From positions 248,001-312,000 of the forward strand of contig NZ_CP046916.1 of the NCBI RefSeq assembly GCF_009789675.1: DNA of 64,000 bases, given 5' to 3'. Position numbers and translations under genes: made by a program. The notes under the pieces are model-generated. The model worked only from the letters and a program-made list of their open reading frames with translations. It did no database searches and was not told where the DNA came from. Source of the stretch: Paraburkholderia acidisoli (lineage in GTDB: Bacteria; Pseudomonadota; Gammaproteobacteria; Burkholderiales; Burkholderiaceae). Every line of letters starts with the position of its first letter. Positions within the stretch are counted from its first letter, which is position 1. Below are positions 7,992 to 17,105 of this stretch, piece by piece.

Positions 7992-8990
7992 CTAGAAGCT
8001 GATGGTCGCCGTGATCGAGTCGCTGTAATTACCCGGTTGCGGCGTGCTTTGCACTGGCACGAGGCCGTACATTGTGTACGAAGCCGTGCTGCCGGTGCCC
8101 ACGCCCGTCACGGCGGTCGTGCCGCCCGTGTTGTCGCCCCACGCCGTCTGGTTCTGCGCATCGGCGTAGATCTGATACGCCACCCTGGCCGTGCCGCCCG
8201 CGAGCGTCATTTTGCGCGACGCGGGCAGGCCCGTGGCGCCGCCGCTCAGGCTGATGCGATACGCGTCGCCGTTCGTGCACTGCGCCGTGATCGTGCCCGT
8301 GGCTGTAAGCGATTTGGTCAGGAGTCCGGAGGACGGGAACACGAGATCGGTGGCGCCGATACTGCAATTGTTGGTGACGGTGGCCGAGGCCGCGAACGTG
8401 AAGCCGCCGCCGCTCGTGGTCATCGACGAACAGCCCGGCGGCCCGAGCAGGCCGAGTAGATAGTAGCCGTACGTGAGGGACGTTTCGCTCGCGCCGAAAC
8501 TGTGCGAGTACGAGGTGTCGCCGTTGCCCGCGGTGGGTAGCGTGGGCTGATTCGCCGCGATCAGCCCATAGTAGGGAAACGTGACCGTATTGCTCGTGCC
8601 CAATAGCGGCTGCGATACCGACACGGAAATTGGCGTGGTTCCGGCCGCCGCCGACCCCCACGCAATCGTATGCGCCTGGTCGCTGTAGAGGTCGTATTGC
8701 ATCGTCGCGCTGCCGCCCGCCATCGCCATCGTGCGCGGTTGCGCGGCCGTGAGATTGAGGCATACGAGCGCCGTGGGCGCGAGCGACACCACGGTCCAGT
8801 TGCAGGTCACGCTGATCGTGCCGGAGCCGCCCACGGGCTGGCGCGTGATCGGGCTCACCACGCCGAACGAGATTGGCGACACCGTGGCCGAACAGGTTTG
8901 CGCGTGCGCCCGCGCGGGCAGCAGCAGCGCGAGTGCGCAGAGCAGGGCGCCGAACAGCACGATGGGCCAGCGGCGTGAGGAGCGGGTCAT
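7992..8990 (-). CDS. Csu-type fimbrial tip subunit, two spore coat U (SCPU) domains
   Basis: The 332-residue exported protein has a signal peptide ending ARAHA and two tandem SCPU domains. The first starts at TCSATVSPISFG and ends in TFPYYGLI; the second starts at NNCSIGATDLVFPS and ends in the donor-strand-like SITATISF. Cysteines early in each domain match the pilin fold of archaic (Csu) chaperone-usher systems. A two-domain subunit encoded last in the operon is the usual layout for the tip adhesin (CsuE-like). Its ATG overlaps the usher stop codon (ATGA). Confidence 0.85.
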   Translation of the reverse strand: MTRSSRRWPIVLFGALLCALALLLPARAHAQTCSATVSPISFGVVSPITRQPVGGSGTISVTCNWTVVSLAPTALVCLNLTAAQPRTMAMAGGSATMQYDLYSDQAHTIAWGSAAAGTTPISVSVSQPLLGTSNTVTFPYYGLIAANQPTLPTAGNGDTSYSHSFGASETSLTYGYYLLGLLGPPGCSSMTTSGGGFTFAASATVTNNCSIGATDLVFPSSGLLTKSLTATGTITAQCTNGDAYRISLSGGATGLPASRKMTLAGGTARVAYQIYADAQNQTAWGDNTGGTTAVTGVGTGSTASYTMYGLVPVQSTPQPGNYSDSITATISF

Positions 8991-11410
8991 CGCGAGTCTC
9001 CGGAAACGGGATGGCATGTGTAGGGGCCAAAGGTGGGCAGCGAGCCGTCGGTGGGGCGCACGTAGCGGAAATCGACCGTGCAGTGCAGGTGTCCCGCGCT
9101 GATCAGCAGATGATTCTCGGCTTGCAGGTTGTCGAGGAACGCGAGGCCGTCGTAGCCGACGATGGTGTCGGTGCCGCTTTCGCGCAAATGCACGCGCGTG
9201 CCGGGCGGCAGCAGTTCGCCGTCGGGGCCGCGCAAGATCACCGAGGCCGCGCGATACTGCGTCACCGCAAAGCTCGCGAGCACGCCCGATTGCGCTTGCG
9301 GCACGACGGTCGCGCGCGTGGTGGCAATATGCGTTTCGGCGGGCAGCCCCATGCTGTCGACGGCAACGAGATTGCTCTGATACGCGTTGAGGTCGGGCAC
9401 CAGCAGGTGGCCGCGGCTGTCGGTCGTGCCGATCACGCGGTTCTCGTGCAGCACGGGTACGCCTGCGAGCCCATCGGTGGATACGAGCGCGAAGCCGTCG
9501 TCGATACGGCGCGCGGGCAGCACGGCGCGATCCATCAGCACGAGCGCGCCGGACGCGTCGAACGAGGCGGCCATCTGCCCTTTCATCGCCTGACCCATCA
9601 TCGTCAGTTGTCCGTAGCGTCCGAGATATTGCGCCTGCGCCTGCTGGTAATGCATGGCGTTGCTGCCGCCGTCCTGCACGGCCCAGCCCCAGCCGCCGTC
9701 GTAATCGGGCGTGCGCGACGCGTTGAGGTTGTCGGTCGTACCGCCGTATTGACGGCCCACGCTGCCGTTGACGGAGGTGCGGTTGCCGAGGCCGATGCTC
9801 ACGCTCAGGAACACGCCCGACGACGCGCGAGCCGCGAAGTCGCGAAACCCGGAGACGGTGACCGAGGCCAGGTTGAAGGCGTTGACGGAATAGGAGATCG
9901 AGCCGATGTGCGCGGTGGGCGTGTTCGGATAGCGATAGCCGATATAGCTGAACGCGAGCGTTTCGTTTCCGGGCAGCGGCACGCTGACGGTCGCGCGGTC
10001 CGTGGCGCGCGCCACGGGTGCGCCGTCGCGCGCGGCGAGGTCGCCGTAATGGCGCGTGGCGCGCAAGGTGTTGAGTTCGATCGAGAACGCCGACTCGATC
10101 AGCTGGTAGCCGATACCGCCCTGCACGCCGTCGAGGTGCCCCGCGGAGGCGGCGAGCGACGCGTTGATCACGCCGAGCTGGCCGATGCGCAGGAGCGCGC
10201 CCGCGCCCGCGTCGTAGAGCCCGCCCGTGACTTCGGCATGCGCTTCCACGGTCAGCCGGTCGCTCACGCCGCGCCGCCACGACGCGCTGGCCACCGGGTT
10301 CGGATCGTAGCTGAACGATTCGAGGCCATACGCGCGCCGCAGGAAACCGGCTTCGACGGAATAGCTCGACAGTCCCGCCGCGAGCAGACGCGTGTCGATA
10401 TAGAGCGGCACCGTGGTCGTCACGGCGCGGCCCAGCGCGTCGCGCGTGACCACGGTGGCTTCGCCCGCGCCCGTGATGCCGGGCACGTTGCTGATGACGA
10501 ACGGTCCGCCCGGCACCGTGCCGCTGAACTGCTTCACGTTGTTGACGTAGAGATCGACCGACGACGGCACCACCGCCGAGCCGGAAAGCGAAGGCACCGG
10601 AAACGTCACGAGATCGGGCCGCAGCGCGAAGTTGCTGCGCCACTGGAAGCCGCCGATGCGCAGCGACCGGCTCCAGTCGAGCGACGACGAAATGGTGTCG
10701 CCGAATTGCGTGGTGGAGAGCCGGTTCGGATTCGAACCGCGCCACCACGTGTCGAAGCGCACGTAGCGGTGCATCGTGCCGTAGAGATACGCCGTGCCGT
10801 TGTTGCTCAGCACGCCGTGTGCGTCGAAGTAGCGTTCCTCGGACCAGAGCGCGGCTTCCGTGCCGCCCGCTTGCTGCACATACGCGTCGTAGTTGAAGAC
10901 GAAGCCGCGCGAGGCGCTGGCCTGCGGCGCGCGATCGGCCGCGCGCGTGTCGAACACGTAGACCTTGCGCAGCAGGTCGGGCGCGTCGATCGTAATCGAC
11001 TGGGATGTTTCGTCATACTGATAATGGAGGCCCGGCAAGCTGTCGAGCGCGATCTCGGCGGCCTTCGACTGTGCATTGGAGAGATGCAGGCCGATGGCGT
11101 CGAGGTCCCCGGCATCGGCGTACAAATGACCGTCGCGCTGGCGGAAATGCGCGATCAGCGCGGTGCGCTGGCCGTTGAGCGTGACTTCCAGGTAGAGGTC
11201 GCCTTGCGCGGGCGGGAGCTTGCCGCGCGGGCGCGCGGCGAGCACATCGGGGTTGTCGTCGCCTTGCGAAGACGGGGCGGCTGGCGCGGGCAACGTGGTT
11301 TGCGCGCGCGCGTCGCGCTCAGCCCACACGATCGCCACCGCTGCCAATGCGAGGGCCGCGAACAGGCGCACGCGCGTGCGCAAGCGATCGGGGCGTCGCC
11401 GGGTGGCCAT
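8987..11410 (-). CDS. Outer membrane usher (FimD/PapC family, Csu-type)
   Basis: The 807-residue usher starts at ATG 11410 with a signal peptide ending ARA; AGGA lies about 11 bases upstream. After an N-terminal domain (ARPRGKLPPAQGDLYLEV) it has the beta-barrel and plug region (SSVDLYVNNVKQFSGTVPGGPFVISNVPGITGAGEATVVTRDALGR) and C-terminal domains ending in a disulfide-type TCHPVSGDSR. Ushers form the outer-membrane pore that assembles chaperone-subunit complexes into a pilus. It is preceded by the chaperone gene (184-base gap) and overlaps the tip subunit gene by 4 bases. Confidence 0.92.
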   Translation of the reverse strand: MATRRRPDRLRTRVRLFAALALAAVAIVWAERDARAQTTLPAPAAPSSQGDDNPDVLAARPRGKLPPAQGDLYLEVTLNGQRTALIAHFRQRDGHLYADAGDLDAIGLHLSNAQSKAAEIALDSLPGLHYQYDETSQSITIDAPDLLRKVYVFDTRAADRAPQASASRGFVFNYDAYVQQAGGTEAALWSEERYFDAHGVLSNNGTAYLYGTMHRYVRFDTWWRGSNPNRLSTTQFGDTISSSLDWSRSLRIGGFQWRSNFALRPDLVTFPVPSLSGSAVVPSSVDLYVNNVKQFSGTVPGGPFVISNVPGITGAGEATVVTRDALGRAVTTTVPLYIDTRLLAAGLSSYSVEAGFLRRAYGLESFSYDPNPVASASWRRGVSDRLTVEAHAEVTGGLYDAGAGALLRIGQLGVINASLAASAGHLDGVQGGIGYQLIESAFSIELNTLRATRHYGDLAARDGAPVARATDRATVSVPLPGNETLAFSYIGYRYPNTPTAHIGSISYSVNAFNLASVTVSGFRDFAARASSGVFLSVSIGLGNRTSVNGSVGRQYGGTTDNLNASRTPDYDGGWGWAVQDGGSNAMHYQQAQAQYLGRYGQLTMMGQAMKGQMAASFDASGALVLMDRAVLPARRIDDGFALVSTDGLAGVPVLHENRVIGTTDSRGHLLVPDLNAYQSNLVAVDSMGLPAETHIATTRATVVPQAQSGVLASFAVTQYRAASVILRGPDGELLPPGTRVHLRESGTDTIVGYDGLAFLDNLQAENHLLISAGHLHCTVDFRYVRPTDGSLPTFGPYTCHPVSGDSR

Positions 11411-11594
11411 ATGCTTCGGTATCCTGAGCGAATGCCCTGCTGCGGCATGAACCGCGGCGAGCGAAGCAAGCTGTTCGTAGGACATCGTGGAACACGCGAC
11501 AAGACCCGGCGGCGAGCGGCGTCGGCACGGCGGCGCCGCGCCGATCGCGCGCTACGTGAGGAAGCGGAAGAAGGGGGCGGGATGGCCGCGCGCG

Positions 11595-12329
11595 TCAGCG
11601 GGCGACCACCGACGCTTCCGTCTGCACGGAATTGACCGCGGCGCGCACCTTGAGCGGACCGTTCAGGTCCGCCGCGGCCGGCAGCGGCAGTTGCCACTGG
11701 CGTCCACAGCCCGCGAGTGCGTAGCCGAGCAGCCCCTTGTTGATGGCGTAGGCGTTGCCCGCACCGTTGACGATCTCGACGCCCGCGATCTGCGCGCGAC
11801 GGCGGCCCGTGTTCTCGACTTCGAGCGTCCAGCCGGCCTCCGTGTGACGCACGCGCCACGAGAGATTCGGCTCGCCGGTCGGCTCGCTCGCCGGGTCGAT
11901 GAACACCGGCACCGAGTAGCGCAGGCGAATCGACACGCCATTGGCGGGCGTGGTGTCGGGTTCGGGTAATTCGTCGATCAGGATGCGATAACTTTGCTCG
12001 CTGCCGGTCGCGGCGGCGGCCGTTCGCACGAGGCGCACGAGTTGTTCGCCGCCCGCGCCGATCTCGATCATCGGCGGGCTCGCGACCACGTCCTGGGTGG
12101 GCGTGAGCGAGTCTTCGCCGTTGGCCTGGCTCCATCGAAATACGCGCACCTGGCCGTAGATCGGTTTGTCGCCCGAATTGCGCAGCGTGAGACCCGAAGC
12201 GTTCGCGCCTTTGGGGAGCACGACCATGACGGGCGAAATCTGCAGCGTGGCCGCATGCGCCGCGCCGATGCACGACGCGGCCGCGAGCGCGCAGCACGCG
12301 GTGCGCCACCAGTGACGGAGCACGGTCAT
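11595..12329 (-). CDS. Periplasmic fimbrial chaperone (PapD/CsuC family)
   Basis: The 244-residue protein has a signal peptide (cleavage after GAAHA) and the two-domain PapD fold. The N-terminal domain reads LQISPVMVVLPKGANASGLTLRNSGDKPIYGQVRVFRW, with SYRILIDELP at its end; the second immunoglobulin-like domain runs from RLRYSVPVFI to the C terminus. It binds fimbrial subunits in the periplasm by donor-strand complementation. The ATG at 12329 is preceded by GGGAGAG and lies 17 bases past the major subunit stop, so it is in the same operon. Confidence 0.9.
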   Translation of the reverse strand: MTVLRHWWRTACCALAAASCIGAAHAATLQISPVMVVLPKGANASGLTLRNSGDKPIYGQVRVFRWSQANGEDSLTPTQDVVASPPMIEIGAGGEQLVRLVRTAAAATGSEQSYRILIDELPEPDTTPANGVSIRLRYSVPVFIDPASEPTGEPNLSWRVRHTEAGWTLEVENTGRRRAQIAGVEIVNGAGNAYAINKGLLGYALAGCGRQWQLPLPAAADLNGPLKVRAAVNSVQTEASVVAR

Positions 12330-12346
12330 CTCGCTCTCCCAGCCGC

Positions 12347-12871
12347 TCAGAAGTACACCGTCGCCGTCACCGTGGTCTGGTAGGTATCCGGACGCGGCGT
12401 GGTCTGCACGGGAATCTGGCCGTACACGGGGATCGTCTGCACGGCGCCCGTACCCGTGCCGCCGTACGTGTTCGTCCCTTGCGTCGAGCCCCACAGCGTG
12501 GTGCGGCCCGAATCCTGGTAGAGCTGGAACGCGACGGTCGTCCCCGTGTTGCCGCTCGCGGTGCCGCCGAGCAGACGGTTCGCGACGGTCGAGCCTGTCA
12601 CCGTGCCGCCGTCGAGGCCGACGTTGTACGGCGTGGTGTTGGTGCAGTCCACGGCCACCGTGGTCTGCTGGTTGATCGCCGAGGTCAGCACGCCGTTCGT
12701 GCCGAAGCTGAGCGGGTTCGCGCTGATCGTGCAGTTCGCCTGCAGCGTGAGCGACACGGTGAAGGTCGCGGTGGCGGTGCCGTTCGAATACGTCGCGGCG
12801 TCCGCGAGGCTCGCGGCGGCGCCGCAGATCAGTGCGCCAATTGCGGCGCGGGACAACAGGTTGAGTTTCAT
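12347..12871 (-). CDS. Csu-type major fimbrial subunit, single SCPU domain
   Basis: The 174-residue exported pilin is the first gene of the operon. It has a signal peptide ending SLADA, then one SCPU domain: LQANCTISANPLSFG, VDCTNTTPYNVGLDGG, VAFQLYQDSGRTTLWG and the C-terminal TTVTATVYF. Two cysteines are placed as in other archaic pilins. I start it at ATG 12871, with GAGAGGG about 8 bases upstream; a longer in-frame start would spoil the signal peptide. The gene order subunit, chaperone, usher, tip matches a minimal Csu system used for attachment and biofilm. Confidence 0.88.
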   Translation of the reverse strand: MKLNLLSRAAIGALICGAAASLADAATYSNGTATATFTVSLTLQANCTISANPLSFGTNGVLTSAINQQTTVAVDCTNTTPYNVGLDGGTVTGSTVANRLLGGTASGNTGTTVAFQLYQDSGRTTLWGSTQGTNTYGGTGTGAVQTIPVYGQIPVQTTPRPDTYQTTVTATVYF

Positions 12872-13060
12872 GTCAATGGCCCTCTCTCTCAGCATCCGTG
12901 TCGTGCTTGCGATACGGATTCGTTTGGTTCTTTCCGGCTCTGATTTGACGTGAAACCACGGGTCTCGACCGGCTGCATCGCGTTCTATTCAGGGTCTCAT
13001 CGACGCCCCGGACGCTTACATCTGACGTTTACGGCGCGACTCCCTATTCCTGAACGAGAG

Positions 13061-13090
13061 AATTCGCATGCGAATTAACTGAAGAGTTAA
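13061..13090. promoter_or_regulatory. Two overlapping perfect dyads upstream of the fimbrial operon
   Basis: AATTCGCATGCGAATT (13061-13076) is a perfect 16-bp palindrome. It overlaps by two bases a perfect inverted repeat TTAACT-GAAG-AGTTAA (13075-13090). Both lie about 190 bases before the start of the fimbrial operon, in an AT-richer stretch. They look like operators for one or two dimeric regulators. The 552-base gap 12872-13423 holds no convincing gene. Confidence 0.5.
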
Positions 13091-13423
13091 AACATCGGCG
13101 AGGTGCGTCGTTAGATGGGAATTCTAAGGATCGGCACGCGCGACGTTCGGTCGAGCAGAAGGCGTTTTTACGGGTAATTCGAGGGTTTGCGAAGGCGAGG
13201 TAAGAATTGCCACGCGACCGAATGGTCTGCGCGAGATGCGGGTTTGTCCCAACGCGAAACTAGCGTGCGCCTCATGCAAAACGCACGTTACGTCCCACGC
13301 GTTTCGCGATTGCCGCGATCGTGGCGTGAGTGAGTTTTCATGCGGTATCGACTCGGCGAATATGGATTACGCGGCTTCGAAACGGGCGTTCCGAAGCCGC
13401 AAAAAACGCGTGGCGAAAAGCAC

Positions 13424-14263
13424 TCAACGCGATTCGGGCATCACTGAATTCGCGACGGCTTCCTGCTCCTCCACTTCCGCGAGGCGCGCCTGCAAGGCGC
13501 TTCGAATCGAGGTGTACGCGGAGCGTCCGAGCGCAAGGCGTAATGGCCGCGGCTCGTTGTCGATGGCGTGGAGCATCGCGTCGACGGTTTTGTCGGCGTC
13601 GGCGAATGCGAACACGGCGCCCGAGCGGCCCTCGATGGCGCGCCGCACTTCGTCCACGGGCGTGCCGTCGTAAGCGTCGCTCCATTCGCCATGGTCGAGC
13701 CCCGCGCCGAATTGCGTGGAGGTCGGCCCCGGTTCCACGATCAGACAGCGGATACCGAATGGCGCGACTTCCTTCGCGACCGCTTCCACGAAGCCTTCGA
13801 TACCCCATTTCGTCGCGTGATACAGACTGAAGCCGGGGTAGGCGATCTGGCCGCCTTCCGACGACACCTGCACGATCAGCCCTTTGCGTTGCGCGCGCAA
13901 CCCAGGCAAGGCCGCGCGAATCACGGCGATCGAGCCGAGCAGGTTCGTGTCGATCTGGCGGCGTATCTGCGCGTCGCTGAGCGCTTCCGCCGCGCCGAAC
14001 AGGCCGTAGCCCGCGTTGTTGACGATCACGTCGAGATGGCCGAAGGCCTCGAACGCGCGTGCGACGCTCGTTTGCACGGCGCGCGCCTCGGTGAGATCGC
14101 ACTGGAGCACCAGCAGGCGATCGCCGTAACGCTGTTGCAGTTCGTGCAGCGCGTCGGCCTGCCGCACGGTCGCGGCAACGCGATCGCCGCGCGCGAGCAG
14201 CCTTTCAGTCAGACCGCGGCCGAGTCCGCTCGACGTGCCGGTAATGAAATAGTGCTGGGTCAC
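13424..14263 (-). CDS. Short-chain dehydrogenase/reductase
   Basis: The 279-residue classical SDR has the nucleotide motif TGTSSGLG (residues 9-16), the NNAG motif (82-85), catalytic Ser near 134-135 and YHATK (Tyr148, Lys152). It is an NAD(P)-dependent oxidoreductase of unknown substrate. The start is GTG at 14263, with GGAGG 6 bases upstream, which decides against longer frames. It is divergent from a LysR regulator 99 bases away, the usual arrangement for a regulator controlling its neighbour. Confidence 0.88.
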   Translation of the reverse strand: MTQHYFITGTSSGLGRGLTERLLARGDRVAATVRQADALHELQQRYGDRLLVLQCDLTEARAVQTSVARAFEAFGHLDVIVNNAGYGLFGAAEALSDAQIRRQIDTNLLGSIAVIRAALPGLRAQRKGLIVQVSSEGGQIAYPGFSLYHATKWGIEGFVEAVAKEVAPFGIRCLIVEPGPTSTQFGAGLDHGEWSDAYDGTPVDEVRRAIEGRSGAVFAFADADKTVDAMLHAIDNEPRPLRLALGRSAYTSIRSALQARLAEVEEQEAVANSVMPESR

Positions 14264-14325
14264 GATTGCCTCCGTTCGTGGTGAATGTCGTTTATCGTAG
14301 AACCGGCGCATTGCAACCGGAAGAC

Positions 14326-14336
14326 CGCATAATGCG
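14326..14336. promoter_or_regulatory. Small dyad in the SDR/LysR divergent promoter
   Basis: CGCAT-A-ATGCG is a perfect inverted repeat between the SDR start and the LysR start. Its place in a 99-base divergent gap fits a LysR binding half, but it is short and could be chance. Confidence 0.25.
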
Positions 14337-14362
14337 TATGGGCTGGTGAAGGAAATTCAACA

Positions 14363-15277
14363 ATGAAGCAACCCACATTTGCCGATCTGCAGGCATTCAT
14401 CACCGTGGCCGAGCGGCGCAGTTTTCGCCAGGCGGCCGAACAACTGGGCGTCTCGCGCTCGGCGCTCAGTCACGCCATGCGCGGGCTCGAAAGCGAACTG
14501 GGCGTGCGCCTGCTGCACCGGACCACGCGCAGCGTCTCGCTCACCGAAGCGGGCGAGCGTTTGCTGCGGCGAATCGATCCGCTGATCGGCGAGTTGAGCG
14601 CGGCGCTCAGCGACGTGTTCGAGTCGCGCGAGCAGTTGACGGGCACGCTGCGCATCAACGGCAGCGAAGGTGCGATCCGGCAGTTGCTGCAAACGGTCGT
14701 GCCCGAGTTTCTGGCGCGCTATCCGTCGATGGAACTCGACCTCGTGGCCGAAGGGCGTTTCGTCGATATCGTCGGCGAGGGTTTCGACGCGGGCGTGCGG
14801 CTCGGCGAGGCGCTGGAGCAGGACATGGTGGCCGTGCGTCTCGGCGACGATCTGCGCTTCATCCCGGTGGCCTCGCCCGGCTACGTGCGCAAGCGCGGGC
14901 GTCCCGCCGCGCCGCGCGATCTGCTGCAGCACACCTGCATCCGGCAGCGGCTGCCGGGCGGCAAACGTTACCGCTGGGAATTCGCGCGTCACGGCCGCCA
15001 GATCACGATCGATCCGCCCGGTGCGCTCACGCTCGACAGCAACACGCTGATGGTCGAAGCGGCCATGGCCGGGCTCGGCATTGCCTACGTGCCGCAGCCG
15101 TACGCGCAGGCGGGATTGTCGCGCCGCCGCCTCGTGAGCCTGCTCGACGACTGGTGTCCGGCCATTCCCGGCCTGTATCTCTACTATCCGAGCCAGCGCC
15201 ATCTCGCACCCGGGTTGCGCGCGTTCGTGGACCTCGTCAAGGCGTTCCGCGACGGCGACGAGGCCGCGCTGCCCTGA
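14363..15277 (+). CDS. LysR family transcriptional regulator
   Basis: The 304-residue protein has the N-terminal winged helix-turn-helix of LysR regulators (FADLQAFITVAERRSFRQAA followed by ALSHAMRGLESELGVRLLHRTTRSVSLTEAG, residues 5-65). The effector-binding domain includes DAGVRLGEALEQDMVAVRLG and the late GLGIAYVPQPYA. AAGGAA lies 8 bases before the ATG. It resembles the broad group of LysR proteins next to SDR or quinone reductase genes, and probably controls the divergent SDR gene and itself. The effector is unknown. Confidence 0.9.
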   Translation: MKQPTFADLQAFITVAERRSFRQAAEQLGVSRSALSHAMRGLESELGVRLLHRTTRSVSLTEAGERLLRRIDPLIGELSAALSDVFESREQLTGTLRINGSEGAIRQLLQTVVPEFLARYPSMELDLVAEGRFVDIVGEGFDAGVRLGEALEQDMVAVRLGDDLRFIPVASPGYVRKRGRPAAPRDLLQHTCIRQRLPGGKRYRWEFARHGRQITIDPPGALTLDSNTLMVEAAMAGLGIAYVPQPYAQAGLSRRRLVSLLDDWCPAIPGLYLYYPSQRHLAPGLRAFVDLVKAFRDGDEAALP

Positions 15278-15459
15278 CGTTGCCCTGGACGTTGTCGTCC
15301 GGGTCGCGATCGCAGTCGCCAGCGCCGCTGGCATACGCACCGCATATGGCGGCTGTGCCTCAAACGTCTTTTACAGCGCCCGCGCCGGCGTTGTACGCTC
15401 CGCGTCCACCGGAGTGAGCGTCACGTCCGGTCATCGCTTCATTTTCCGGAACCTCGCCC

Positions 15460-16353
15460 GTGTCACTCATTCGCCCTCGTTCGCCCTGGCAGCCGCTCGG
15501 CTGCGCCTTGCTTGCCGTCGTCGCGTCGATGCCGGTTCATGCTCAAGGCACTGTTCCCACACCAGCCGCCGAGTCCGCAAGACAGGTCGCCGTGCACGAT
15601 CTCGCCTTGCAGGACGGCGCGTCTCAACGCGTGCTGTTCTACGCTCCGGGTGCGGCGATGCGCGGCTTGATCGTCATGTTCCCCGGCGGCGCGGGCGACG
15701 TCGGCATCGAACAAGACGGGCAGATTCGCAACGGCGAGAACTTCGTGGTGCGCACGCGTGAGCGGTGGGCGCAGCGCGGCTACGGCGTGCTGATCGTCGA
15801 CGCGATTGGCCGCGAGTCGCTGCGCGGCGAACGCAGCACGCCGCAGTACGCTGCGGTCGTACGCGAGGTGCTGGCCTATGCGCATACGTTGACGGACCGC
15901 CCCGTGTGGGTGATGGGCACGAGCCAGGGCGCGATCTCCGCCATGCGCGCCGCGTCGATGGCGCAAGCGGGCGAACTCGCGGGCGTGGTGCTGAGCGAGT
16001 CGGTCTCGGTGCTCGGGCGCTCGCATGAAACGGTGTTCGACGTGCACCCGGAGGCGGTGCGGATTCCGGCGCTCGTGGTCGCCAATCGCGACGATCGTTG
16101 CCGCGTCGCGCCGCCTTCGAAAGCGCGCGACATCGCCGCGGCCATGCCGCGCGCGCAAGCCACGGTGTTGATGGAGGAAGGCGGCAACTGGCAGTCGAAC
16201 AACGCCTGTAGTTCCGGGTCGCCGCATGGCTACTGGGGTATCGACGCCAAGGTCGTGGACGATATCGACCAATGGCTGACCAGCGTGGCGGCCGCCCGAT
16301 CATCGGATGCCGCTAGCGCGACTCGCGCCGATCAGGTCGAATCCGGCCGATAA
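15460..16353 (+). CDS. Exported alpha/beta hydrolase-like protein
   Basis: The 297-residue protein has an N-terminal signal peptide ending MPVHAQ, so it is probably periplasmic. The mature part shows an alpha/beta hydrolase core: VMFPGGAGDVG (oxyanion region), WVMGTSQGAISAMRA with the nucleophile Ser in GTSQG, and VVANRDDRC and SPHGYWG near the acid and His positions. The family is dienelactone-hydrolase-like; the substrate is unknown. The likely start is GTG at 15460, since no ATG precedes the signal peptide. The C-terminal 25 residues are low-complexity. It stands alone. Confidence 0.72.
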   Translation: MSLIRPRSPWQPLGCALLAVVASMPVHAQGTVPTPAAESARQVAVHDLALQDGASQRVLFYAPGAAMRGLIVMFPGGAGDVGIEQDGQIRNGENFVVRTRERWAQRGYGVLIVDAIGRESLRGERSTPQYAAVVREVLAYAHTLTDRPVWVMGTSQGAISAMRAASMAQAGELAGVVLSESVSVLGRSHETVFDVHPEAVRIPALVVANRDDRCRVAPPSKARDIAAAMPRAQATVLMEEGGNWQSNNACSSGSPHGYWGIDAKVVDDIDQWLTSVAAARSSDAASATRADQVESGR

Positions 16354-16625
16354 GCTCGGTAAAACGCGACTCCTGGCGATCCCTGGCGATCGCTTTGGTT
16401 CGAGGATCCAGCCTCTCAAGCGCGCTATTCGCGCGTGCCCTGCATCGACAAACAGCACGCGCACGGCGAGAAAATGCGCTGAAATCTGATTCCCTGCCGT
16501 GGCGAGAACTTTAGCGGCGAGCGGCCGTTGCAGGATCATCGGGTTATCGAGCGAATTGTCCTGGCTCACCTTGCTCGCGTAGTGGCAAGATGGCGGTCTT
16601 GCCCCGATCACCGTCCCCATCACCC

Positions 16626-17102
16626 ATGCCCCATCCCAACGCCGACCTCATCGCGCGCTTCTACACCGCGTTCCAGCAACTCGACGCCGAAACCATGGCC
16701 GCCTGCTACGACGATAACGTCGTCTTCAGCGACCCCGCTTTTGGCGAACTGCGCGGCGAGGCGGCGCGCGACATGTGGCGCATGCTCACCGCGCGCGCAC
16801 AGGACTTCTCGCTGACCTTCGGCGACGTGGAAGCCGACGACCGCAGCGGCCGCGCGCACTGGGTCGCGCGCTACGTGTTCACGCAGAGCGGACGCAAGGT
16901 GGAGAACCGTATCGAGGCGCGCTTCGTGTTTCGCGACGGCCGCATCGTCGAGCATCGCGACCGCTTCGACGTGTGGCGCTGGTCGCGGCAGGCGCTGGGC
17001 TTCAAGGGCCTGTTGCTCGGCTGGACGCCGTTCGTGCAGAAGGCGATTCAGGCGCAGGCCAACAAGGGTTTGCAGGCGTTTCGCGCGAAGCGCCGCGCGT
17101 GA
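16626..17102 (+). CDS. SnoaL-like/NTF2-family protein
   Basis: The 158-residue protein is a typical nuclear-transport-factor-2-like domain: ADLIARFYTAFQQLDAETMAACYDDNVVFSDPAFGELRG at the start, then strands RAHWVARYVFTQSGRKVENRIEARFVFRDGRIVEHRDRFDVWRW. This group includes ketosteroid-isomerase-like enzymes and proteins with no known reaction. I chose ATG 16626; an earlier ATG at 16590 would add a Ser/Pro-rich tail. The gene converges on yaiI with only 3 bases between the stops. Confidence 0.78.
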   Translation: MPHPNADLIARFYTAFQQLDAETMAACYDDNVVFSDPAFGELRGEAARDMWRMLTARAQDFSLTFGDVEADDRSGRAHWVARYVFTQSGRKVENRIEARFVFRDGRIVEHRDRFDVWRWSRQALGFKGLLLGWTPFVQKAIQAQANKGLQAFRAKRRA

Positions 17103-17105
17103 GTG

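Noticed and set aside
8873..11635. A 920-codon open frame on the plus strand across the usher gene
   Set aside because: It is antisense to an unmistakable usher and chaperone region and its product is Arg/His/Ala-rich without domains, typical of antisense frames in GC-rich DNA.
13236..13673. A plus-strand frame before and over the SDR 3' end
   Set aside because: It overlaps the well-supported SDR gene on the other strand and has no domain; the upstream half lies in the fimbrial promoter region.
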